Assembly (NCBI GenBank): GCA_031265015.1
Contig: JAISDG010000204.1
Location: forward strand, 1-7,037
Source: Spirochaetaceae bacterium
Lineage (GTDB): Bacteria > Spirochaetota > Spirochaetia > Treponematales > Breznakiellaceae
Direction of reading: 5' to 3'
Length of the DNA stretch: 7,037 bases
The notes under the pieces were generated by a model. That model was not told the DNA's origin, ran no database searches, and saw only the letters and a program-made list of their open reading frames with translations. The position numbers were made by a program, and so were the translations under genes. Of the stretch, positions 1 to 5,137 are shown piece by piece. How positions within the stretch are numbered: position 1 is the stretch's first letter; each line of letters starts with the position of its first letter.

Positions 1-749
1 CCCTGGTTTCGTTCCTGATCAAGGACAAGAAGGGGGAGGAAGTTCAGACGGGCAAACAGAGCTACCAACTGCAATACGTCTCCGGTACTCTGCAAAATAC
101 CCCGGAACTTAACATCATCCGGGCGGAAAAGGAAATTCGGGACATGGCGGGGCTGGCCTCCTCCATGTTTGCCAACATCAGCGGGGCCCTGCAGACCCTG
201 CAGCAGGAAAAGGACAAGGAACAGGCCGTGGACGCGCTGGTGGCGGAAATGCGGGACAAGGAAGAATTTGCCGATGAAATGCGGGTGGAACTAACCCGCT
301 TCCTTATCGAGTGCCGCCGCCCCCAGTTAAGCGGCCAGTCGGAACGGAAGATCTACCAGCTTCTGCGGATCATCTCCGATCTGGAGGACATGACCGACGA
401 TTGCTGCAGCGCGGCTCTGCTGCTGGAGCGCAGCATTAAAAAGGATCTCTACTTCAAAGATAAGGAAATGGAAGCCCTGGCCCCCTATACGCGGCTGGTA
501 GAAGATTTTCTTGCCTTTGTCCGGGAGCAGTTGGGACGCACGATCACGGAAGAGCAGGAATCCTACGCGGCGGAACTGGAAAACAGCATCGACAGGTCCC
601 GGGATAAACTGCGGAAGATGGGCCGCAAGCGGATCGAAGCCGGGGCGGATGTAAGGGCGGAACTCCTCTTTATCGATGTGGTCCGCCGCATAGAAAAAGT
701 GGGGGACTACTGCTACAACATTGCCGGGGCCCTAAAGCGGAGCCGGTAA
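1..749 (+). CDS. Na/Pi cotransporter family protein, C-terminal PhoU-like part (5' end outside window)
   Basis: The frame is open from base 3 to the TAA-type stop at 747-749 (codon-complete from base 3), giving 248 residues with no start needed inside the window. The first third reads as the junction seen in Na/Pi-cotransporter II-like (NptA/PNaS) proteins, where the last membrane segment passes into a cytoplasmic helical domain: a segment containing LQNTPELNIIRAEKEIRDMA is followed by a long, highly charged alpha-helical stretch. That stretch resembles a PhoU domain (repeated E/K/R-rich helices, with RVELTRFLIECR, ISDLEDMTDDCCS and FIDVVRRIEKVGDYCYNIA). Full-length family members are roughly 540-600 residues, so about half the protein, including the membrane transporter core, lies before the window. 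In this family the membrane part imports phosphate with sodium, and the PhoU part is thought to regulate it; this role is known from the family, not visible here. An internal Met at 144 could be mistaken for the start, but the homologous-looking sequence continues upstream of it. A stand-alone PhoU is the less likely alternative. Confidence 0.8.
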   Translation, partial: LVSFLIKDKKGEEVQTGKQSYQLQYVSGTLQNTPELNIIRAEKEIRDMAGLASSMFANISGALQTLQQEKDKEQAVDALVAEMRDKEEFADEMRVELTRFLIECRRPQLSGQSERKIYQLLRIISDLEDMTDDCCSAALLLERSIKKDLYFKDKEMEALAPYTRLVEDFLAFVREQLGRTITEEQESYAAELENSIDRSRDKLRKMGRKRIEAGADVRAELLFIDVVRRIEKVGDYCYNIAGALKRSR

Positions 750-753
750 GGAC

Positions 754-862
754 GCTGTAAAAAAAAGATTATACAGCATCTCTATAGGGCGCTGGGCGCA
801 TCGGATCTTTCGGATCAGTGCTGTAAGAAAAAGGCTATACAGCATTTCTATATGGGCGCATC
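754..862. repeat. Imperfect tandem direct repeat with an internal stem-loop, downstream of the transporter gene
   Basis: Two direct copies lie at 754-802 and 820-862. They match at 39 of 43 aligned positions; copy 1 carries six extra bases (GGGCGC, itself a local duplication). Each copy begins with a 6-bp inverted repeat, GCTGTA paired with TACAGC (754-759/772-777 and 820-825/838-843), enclosing an A-rich loop, and ends with TGGGCGCATC. The end of copy 2 runs into the dispersed repeat at 853. The stem-loops follow the transporter stop codon directly but have no T-run after the stem, so they are not convincing intrinsic terminators. Confidence 0.75.
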
Positions 863-970
863 CCCGCCTGCGGCGGGGACCGGGCTATCCGCTTGTATCT
901 TTTTTGCCACAGGCAAAAAAGGATACCGCTCCTATCCCTTGCGCGGGCCATAAGCTATCGCCTTATGGCC
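853..970 (+). repeat. Structured dispersed repeat, copy A (inverted relative to copy B at 4935-5061)
   Basis: Constant blocks alternate with hairpins: TGGGCGCAT (853-861); hairpin 861-879 (TCCCCGCC/GGCGGGGA, triloop TGC); a 21-base block (879-899); hairpin 895-926 (GTATC/GATAC at the base, then TTTTTTGCC/GGCAAAAAA, triloop ACA); a 25-base block ending CCCTTGCGCG (921-945); hairpin 946-970 (GGCCATAAG/CTTATGGCC, 7-base loop). The reverse complement matches copy B block for block (9/9, 21/21 and 24/25 bases), while the hairpins between the blocks differ in sequence. No gene is visible here. The short open frames across it look like by-products of the repeat. Confidence 0.85.
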
Positions 971-978
971 TTGTTACA

Positions 979-1028
979 CGATAAGGTTCGCGCCGGGGAA
1001 AGGCGGAACCCCATTTTCTTTGTTATCG
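979..1028 (-). terminator. Compound hairpin at the 3' end of the GH2 gene, possible terminator
   Basis: An inner stem-loop at 985-1010 pairs GGTTC with GAACC and CGCC with GGCG across one bulged base (990), with loop 995-1001. An outer 6-bp stem pairs CGATAA (979-984) with TTATCG (1023-1028), which overlaps the GH2 stop codon. For minus-strand transcription the inner stem is followed only by a short A/T stretch and no real U-tract. It may end transcription, or it may be one more member of the local palindrome cluster. Confidence 0.35.
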
Positions 1029-3491
1029 TACGCCGGTTTTCAGTTCCGCTCCGGCCAGACCGGGAGACGCGGCCCTGAGGACAAGTGCCCCCGTCCCCGC
1101 ACGGATAATCGCGGCGGCCTTCCCCGCGAAAAGCCGGCGCACCGGGTAAGCGTCTATGCTGTGATCCGCGGGGTCCCCGTTGCCAAGGCCCAGGAGTCTG
1201 CCGTCCCCCTCTACCTCAAAAGCAACACTGTTGTCCGCGGTTGGCACGGGGTTTCCCGCCTCATCCAAAACGGAAACGGAGACCACCGCGGTCCCACCGG
1301 ACCGCAGATAAGGTTCCGGCCAGCCTTCGGGACTAAGAACCAGCTTTGCCGGAGCCCCCGCGGTTTTATGGGATTCCCGGACCGCCTCTTTTCCCCCGCG
1401 GTAAGCCGCCGCCTCCAGAGTCCCCGGAGTGTAGGGCAGTTCCCATTCGGTCCAATCGGAACCGCAGGTTTTGCGCCCCATAGAAAGGCCGTTTATAAAA
1501 ATCTCCGCCTCCTCGCAGTTGGAAAACACCCGCAGCCGCATAAGTTCCCCCTCCCTGCCGGGCCAGGTCCAATGGGGCATGACGTGTACCAGCGGTTCCT
1601 CCGTCCAATGGGCCTTGTAGTAATAGTAATAATCCTTGGGAAATCCGCAGGTATCCATGATCCCAAATTGAGAACTGACTGCCGGCCAGGGGAAAGGCGA
1701 TGGTTCGCCCCGGTAGTCAAAACCGGTCCATACAAATACCCCGCCGCTGTAGGGATTGGCGGCGTAAAAACCCAGGGCATCCTCGGGCCGCGCGGTTCCT
1801 CCCGCGCCGGGGGGATCTTTTACATCTTTGCCGGGAGCCATCATGGAAAAACGGGAACCAAAGTTATTGTTCCGGCATCGCTCCCAGTCATCACTGTAAG
1901 CGCCCCGGGTGGAAAAATACGAAACGGTTTCGGAATTTAAATAACAGGCGTCAGGATACGCCGCCTTTACCTTCGCAAGGTTTCCCCCCATAAAGGGCGA
2001 CTCCGGATAATTCAGGCCCAGCACATCAAAGATTTTAAAATATTCAGGATTGATTGCTCCATCCGGCGGGAGCAATTCCGCGGAAACCACCGGACGACTC
2101 GTGTCCAGCCGGCGCAGTTCATTGGCCAGATGCCGCAGCATCCTGGCCGCCGGGGAACTGCCGCCGATCATTTCCTCGTTGCAGAGGGACCAGAGGACAA
2201 CGCTGGGGTGGTTGCGGTCCCGTTTAACCATATCCCGCAGGTCCGCAAGCCGCAGTTCGGTACTTTCAAGCAGGCGGTTTTCATCCATCACGAGCATCCC
2301 CAGCCGGTCGCAAATGTCCAGCAGGGCCGGGTCCGCCGGATGGTGGGAACTGCGGTAGGCGTTGCTCCCCATCTCAAGCAGTTTTCGTATCTTGTATTCC
2401 TGTATCTCCCCGGGAAGGGCAACGCCTAGACCGGCAAAATCCTGATGGACGCAGGTCCCCTTAAGGGGAACCAGCTTGCCGTTGAGCAGAAACCCTTTGG
2501 CGGTGTAGGCCAGGGTACGGATACCAAAGATGCTTTCATAGTTGTCAACGGCAACGCCGTCCTCGCTGATAGAGGACAGGGCCTTGTAAAGCGCCGGACT
2601 TTCCGTTGACCAGAGCCGCGGATCTGGTACGGCAATTTTTTGAATAAGGGTTACGCTGTCCAGGGAGTCAAGGGTAAAGGCCGTAGCCGCTTCCCCCGCC
2701 TTGTCTCCCCGGTCATCAAGAAAAACCGTATCCAACCGGGCGGCGCGGGGCTTATAATCCCGGTTTACTACCGTAGTTTCCACGATCATCAGGGCGGAAC
2801 CTTCCTCCAGTTTATCAAGATGAATATAGGTCCCCCAGGTATCTACATGAAGGGCGTTGGTTTTAAGGAGGTACACATCCCGGTAGATTCCCGCCCCCTC
2901 GTACCACCAGCCCTCGTCTCCGGTGGTGGTATCCACCCGGACCAACAGCACGTTGTCCCCCTCGTCCCCGTAATTCGCCAGGTCCGAAAGGTCAAAACTA
3001 AAACTGGTGTAGCCGCTGTAGTGATCCCCTAAAAAACAGCCGTTAAACCAGACCGAAGCGGCCCGGCAGACGCCGTTGAATTCCACCGAGATTCGCTTCC
3101 CCTCGTCTTCCCGGTTAAGGGGAAAGACCTTGCGGTAATAGCCCACCCCGTTTTCTTTGGCCCCGGCCATGAAAACGCTTTTTTCCGGGCTATACTCCAG
3201 TTCCGTTTTCCAGTCGTGGGGCAGATCCACAGGCCGCCACCCCGCAAGGGTGGCGTTACGGTCGGTTCCCAGGAGCATCTGCAGCAGGACGCTGTCATCC
3301 TCCGAACCGGCGGGCATAAGGCTAAGGAAAAATTTCCCCGCCGGTCCCAGCTTTACCGCCTCCCCCCGTTCCCCCGGAAGGACGCTGGTAAGGCCGCCCA
3401 GGCCCCCGGATTTCTTAACGGTTTTGCGGACAGGCCCCGCTTCGCCGTAGTAAAACTGCCAGCCATCGTTAAATAAAATCTTTTCCCGCAT
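1023..3491 (-). CDS. Glycoside hydrolase family 2 protein, beta-galactosidase-like
   Basis: This 822-residue enzyme most likely hydrolyses terminal beta-linked sugar, most often beta-galactosides in this family; beta-glucuronidase or another GH2 activity cannot be excluded. The N-terminal sugar-binding beta-sandwich (about 1-210) carries the GH2 signatures VDLPHDW (88-94), GVGYYRK (115-121) and WWYEGAGIYRDVYL (195-208). An Ig-like domain follows (about 211-325), then the TIM barrel (about 330-630) with RSSHHP (380-385). By analogy with LacZ, the acid/base is Glu439 (WSLCNEE) and the nucleophile Glu521 (NSETVS). C-terminal beta domains follow: a DUF4982-like part (about 632-705) and a GH2 C-terminal Ig-like part (about 715-815, with LLGLGNGDP). 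No signal peptide is visible, so it is probably cytoplasmic. The ATG at 3489-3491 is chosen because GGAGG lies 7 bases upstream and homology begins there (ILFNDGWQF); the open frame upstream to 3569 looks like untranslated leader. About 60 unusual residues lie between the first strand and the GWRPVDLPHDW motif. No sugar transporter is adjacent. Confidence 0.9.
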   Translation of the reverse strand: MREKILFNDGWQFYYGEAGPVRKTVKKSGGLGGLTSVLPGERGEAVKLGPAGKFFLSLMPAGSEDDSVLLQMLLGTDRNATLAGWRPVDLPHDWKTELEYSPEKSVFMAGAKENGVGYYRKVFPLNREDEGKRISVEFNGVCRAASVWFNGCFLGDHYSGYTSFSFDLSDLANYGDEGDNVLLVRVDTTTGDEGWWYEGAGIYRDVYLLKTNALHVDTWGTYIHLDKLEEGSALMIVETTVVNRDYKPRAARLDTVFLDDRGDKAGEAATAFTLDSLDSVTLIQKIAVPDPRLWSTESPALYKALSSISEDGVAVDNYESIFGIRTLAYTAKGFLLNGKLVPLKGTCVHQDFAGLGVALPGEIQEYKIRKLLEMGSNAYRSSHHPADPALLDICDRLGMLVMDENRLLESTELRLADLRDMVKRDRNHPSVVLWSLCNEEMIGGSSPAARMLRHLANELRRLDTSRPVVSAELLPPDGAINPEYFKIFDVLGLNYPESPFMGGNLAKVKAAYPDACYLNSETVSYFSTRGAYSDDWERCRNNNFGSRFSMMAPGKDVKDPPGAGGTARPEDALGFYAANPYSGGVFVWTGFDYRGEPSPFPWPAVSSQFGIMDTCGFPKDYYYYYKAHWTEEPLVHVMPHWTWPGREGELMRLRVFSNCEEAEIFINGLSMGRKTCGSDWTEWELPYTPGTLEAAAYRGGKEAVRESHKTAGAPAKLVLSPEGWPEPYLRSGGTAVVSVSVLDEAGNPVPTADNSVAFEVEGDGRLLGLGNGDPADHSIDAYPVRRLFAGKAAAIIRAGTGALVLRAASPGLAGAELKTGVR

Positions 3492-3498
3492 GATTATA

Positions 3499-3503
3499 CC
3501 TCC
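3499..3503 (-). promoter_or_regulatory. Shine-Dalgarno of the GH2 gene
   Basis: Read on the minus strand, GGAGG stands 7 bases before the ATG at 3491-3489. It decides the start against the longer open frame reaching 3569. The TATAAT between this site and the ATG is too close to the start codon to serve as this gene's -10 box. Confidence 0.8.
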
Positions 3504-3565
3504 GGTGTTTTTTTCGCCATTTCCCGGCGCTGCCGAAGCTCCGCCGTGATCTCCGTTGCAAAACC

Positions 3566-3595
3566 GCAATTTCGCAACCGTAAGGGGGAAATTGC
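3566..3595. repeat. Inverted repeat in the GH2-DUF2059 intergenic gap
   Basis: A perfect 8-bp inverted repeat, GCAATTTC (3566-3573) and GAAATTGC (3588-3595), is separated by 14 bases. It lies between the DUF2059 stop codon and the GH2 start, about 75 bases upstream of the GH2 ATG. It could be an operator for the GH2 gene or a weak terminator for the DUF2059 gene; on the minus strand only four Ts follow within the next few bases. I found no convincing -35/-10 pair for GH2 in this gap. Confidence 0.4.
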
Positions 3596-3650
3596 AGGAC
3601 CTGGAACTAACCGAAGGTTGGCAGACATCCAGCCAAGTTGTCGAACAGTC

Positions 3651-4079
3651 CTAATAACCCTGTCTTCTAAGTTCGGCTATAATATCCTCGGCCAATTTTG
3701 TTCCCCAGGCCTGCCCTATCCCGAAAGATTCCTGCGTCAGATCAGGAGTAACCGCCAGCATTTTTCTACCAACTGGGCTTTCGTAAAATTGCAGCAGTCC
3801 CCTAATCTCATCGTGGGTAAAGTATTTGTCATACAGCGGGATAAACATTTCGACAAAGCTATCCAAATCCAGCTTCGATTCAAATGTCGTCCAAAATGCC
3901 TGCGGTGCGCCGGGGGCCAGTGCTTTTAAACTTGGCAGCATCAGGTCAAACATCTGCGCCGCCTGCGATTTAGTATTGGAAACATCGAGCAGCTTGACAA
4001 TATCTTCCCTCTTTGTCTGCCCATAGGTCGAAACAATTATCCCAAACACAAACAAAAAAACCAAAGTGAATTTTTTCAT
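3651..4079 (-). CDS. Small secreted DUF2059-family protein
   Basis: The protein is 142 residues. It begins with a signal peptide: a basic start (MKK), a hydrophobic core (FTLVFLFVFGIIVS) and a probable cleavage site near residues 19-22 (TYGQ). No lipobox cysteine is seen, so it should be released into the periplasm. The mature part is helical and ends with the DUF2059-type block, here around residues 84-120: a tyrosine-rich helix, then YFTHDEIRGLLQFYESPVGR and KMLAVTPDLTQES. The biochemical function of DUF2059 proteins is not established, and I do not assign one. The ATG at 4077-4079 is supported by AAGGAG 6 bases upstream and by the signal peptide starting exactly there. The gene has its own promoter (4107-4135). 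It lies 159 bases upstream of the GH2 start on the same strand, so co-transcription is possible but nothing functional links them. Confidence 0.85.
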   Translation of the reverse strand: MKKFTLVFLFVFGIIVSTYGQTKREDIVKLLDVSNTKSQAAQMFDLMLPSLKALAPGAPQAFWTTFESKLDLDSFVEMFIPLYDKYFTHDEIRGLLQFYESPVGRKMLAVTPDLTQESFGIGQAWGTKLAEDIIAELRRQGY

Positions 4080-4085
4080 GTATCA

Positions 4086-4091
4086 CTCCTT
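4086..4091 (-). promoter_or_regulatory. Shine-Dalgarno of the DUF2059 gene
   Basis: AAGGAG on the minus strand lies 6 bases before the ATG, a near-ideal site that fixes the start of the secreted protein. Confidence 0.8.
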
Positions 4092-4106
4092 CTTTGCGTT
4101 GTACCA

Positions 4107-4135
4107 ATAATAAGGCCCGGGGAACAAGGTGTCAA
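4107..4135 (-). promoter_or_regulatory. Sigma70-type promoter of the DUF2059 gene
   Basis: On the minus strand a perfect TTGACA (4135-4130) is followed after exactly 17 bases by TATTAT (4112-4107). Transcription should start near 4100, giving a leader of about 21 bases that contains the Shine-Dalgarno site. The -35 box overlaps the stop codon of the upstream acetyltransferase gene (4132-4134), so the two genes are packed tightly yet can be transcribed separately. Confidence 0.75.
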
Positions 4136-4653
4136 GGGCGGGGTTGGAGGCCAGGACACGGGGCCGCGACTTTCTTTTCCATCCAGTAATCGTTAAGAAA
4201 AAATTTTTCGCCCAGCGGTTCATCAACTGTTTTTACAATCTCAAAGCCCCGGTGTAAATACACTTCCACCGCTTTCCGGTTGTTCCGGTTCACATGCAAA
4301 AACATTTTTTCCTTTTGGTTGTTCCGGGCAAGGTCCTCGAAATAGCGGAAAATTTTTGAGGACAGCCCCAGGCCGCGGCAGGATTTTTTCAGGTATATCT
4401 TGCTGATAAAGAGTCTGTCGTCCTCCAGCGAATACGCGAAATACCCTATATGGCCGCCGTCATGCTCAACCAGAAAATAACGGATCCCCTGTTCTATATC
4501 TTTGGCAATAGCGTCTTTTCCCTGATAGTGAACAAGCATATAATCGACCTGTTCTTTGCCGATAAGCGGCGTAAACACCTCCGGCCAAATTTCCTGTATC
4601 AACCCAAGCAGGAGTTCAATTTCCCCGGCGTCTTTTACTTCCCTGAATTCCAT
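4132..4653 (-). CDS. GNAT-family N-acetyltransferase
   Basis: The protein is 173 residues, a normal length for a GNAT enzyme, which transfers an acetyl group from acetyl-CoA to an amine. The acetyl-CoA pyrophosphate-binding motif A appears as RGLGLSSK (93-100), after a beta strand (LFISKIYLKKS). Motif B follows as FLHVNRNNRKAVEVYLHRGFE (about 118-138), with the typical N-x-x-A-x-x-x-Y-x-x-x-G-F pattern. The substrate cannot be read from the sequence; a RimI-type protein acetyltransferase or a small-molecule acetyltransferase are both possible. The ATG at 4651-4653 is chosen because GNAT homology begins at MEFREVKDAGE and a purine-rich GGGGAAGGG lies just before it. A TTG at 4705-4707 would add 18 residues but has no ribosome binding site and a non-homologous sequence. 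The C-terminal tail (KVAAPCPGLQPRP) is Pro-rich and may be lineage-specific. Confidence 0.85.
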   Translation of the reverse strand: MEFREVKDAGEIELLLGLIQEIWPEVFTPLIGKEQVDYMLVHYQGKDAIAKDIEQGIRYFLVEHDGGHIGYFAYSLEDDRLFISKIYLKKSCRGLGLSSKIFRYFEDLARNNQKEKMFLHVNRNNRKAVEVYLHRGFEIVKTVDEPLGEKFFLNDYWMEKKVAAPCPGLQPRP

Positions 4654-4787
4654 TGCCCTTCCCCGCGATTCAAATACGGCGCTGTCCGATAGCCGCCGGG
4701 TTGTCAAACAAGTCTAATCAAAAACGTCCCTGTTTGGGAATAGATCCGCTTTGGCGCGCCGGTTCAGGACTCCTGCATTTACCTTCG

Positions 4788-4961
4788 TTAAGCAAACTTA
4801 AGCTGCCCGGAGGGCAAATGCCCTCTTGAGCGCAAGGGGAACCAAAACGCTACACGTTTTGGTTTTCGGAGTTTGGGGCTTTGCCCCAAACTCCAAGCCG
4901 GGGGTTTGGAGTTTCGCTTTGCGAAACTCCGTAAAATCAAAACCGCAAGGCGGTTTTGATT
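4788..4961. repeat. Array of consecutive perfect hairpins in the GNAT-methyltransferase gap
   Basis: Six short-loop palindromes follow one another: 4788-4801 (5 bp, loop CAAA); 4810-4825 (GAGGGC/GCCCTC, loop AAAT; overlaps an alternative at 4805-4815); 4840-4864 (10 bp, AACCAAAACG, loop CTACA); 4868-4894 (12 bp, GGAGTTTGGGGC, loop TTT); 4908-4930 (10 bp, GGAGTTTCGC, loop TTT); and 4935-4961 (12 bp, AATCAAAACCGC, loop AAG). The last belongs to repeat copy B. No reading frame or RNA gene explains them. With copy B this covers most of the 484 bases between the GNAT start (4653) and the methyltransferase start (5138). Bases 4654-4787 hold no clear feature beyond short palindromes such as GGCGCGCC (4753-4760). 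Confidence 0.85.
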
Positions 4962-5061
4962 CGCGCAAGGGATAGAAGCGGTATCCTTTTGACTGGTTTA
5001 CCAGGCAAAAGATACAAGCGGATAGCCCGGTTTCCGGCGCGAAGCGCCGGAAATGCGCCCA
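4935..5061 (-). repeat. Structured dispersed repeat, copy B (inverted relative to copy A at 853-970)
   Basis: In plus-strand order: hairpin 4935-4961; a constant 25-base block (4962-4986, starting CGCGCAAGGGATA); hairpin 4981-5015 (GTATC/GATAC base, TTTTG/CAAAA, CTGG/CCAG, loop TTTA, with a bulge and a mismatch); a constant 21-base block (5011-5031, starting GATACAAGCGGATAG); hairpin 5031-5053 (TTTCCGGCGC/GCGCCGGAAA, triloop GAA); ATGCGCCCA (5053-5061). Copy A has the same blocks on the other strand with one mismatch in 55 bases, yet each hairpin has a different sequence. The region lies upstream of the methyltransferase promoter and contains no gene. Confidence 0.85.
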
Positions 5062-5095
5062 AATTCCTATGCGTTTATCCTGGCTCTATTTCCGG

Positions 5096-5112
5096 TTCTA
5101 TTGACAATAGAA
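5096..5112. promoter_or_regulatory. Palindrome overlapping the -35 box, candidate operator
   Basis: A perfect 7-bp inverted repeat TTCTATT/AATAGAA with spacer GAC (5096-5112) covers the TTGACA at 5101-5106. A protein binding here would block the methyltransferase promoter. It could instead be another member of the surrounding hairpin cluster. Confidence 0.4.
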
Positions 5113-5130
5113 AAGCGGGCCAATTATACT
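5101..5130 (+). promoter_or_regulatory. Sigma70-type promoter of the adenine methyltransferase gene
   Basis: TTGACA (5101-5106) and TATACT (5125-5130) are separated by 18 bases. The usual distance places the transcription start at about 5137, one base from or at the ATG (5138). There is no Shine-Dalgarno-like sequence between the -10 box and the ATG, which fits a leaderless transcript. Confidence 0.65.
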
Positions 5131-5137
5131 TAAACCA

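Noticed and set aside
893..1078. Short open frame across repeat copy A
   Set aside because: It is made of the repeat and hairpin sequences, has no start signal, and overlaps the end of the GH2 gene on the other strand.
1020..1940. Open frame of 306 codons on the plus strand opposite the GH2 gene
   Set aside because: It lies entirely antisense to a well-supported enzyme, has no recognisable domain or ribosome binding site, and is the kind of open frame expected opposite GC-rich coding DNA.
3492..3500. TATAAT just before the GH2 ATG as a -10 promoter element
   Set aside because: It overlaps the spacer between the ribosome binding site and the start codon, so transcription would begin inside the gene.
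3492..3569. Upstream extension of the GH2 protein by 26 residues
   Set aside because: GGAGG stands 7 bases before the ATG at 3491 and GH2 homology starts immediately after it; the extension has no homologous look.
4654..4707. TTG start extending the acetyltransferase by 18 residues
   Set aside because: No ribosome binding site precedes it and GNAT-like sequence begins at the ATG at 4653.
4829..4841. GAGCGCAAGGGG as a third copy of the dispersed repeat
   Set aside because: Only about nine bases match the constant block and the other blocks are absent.
4788..5112. CRISPR array
   Set aside because: The palindromes differ from each other and there are no regular identical repeats with spacers, nor cas genes.
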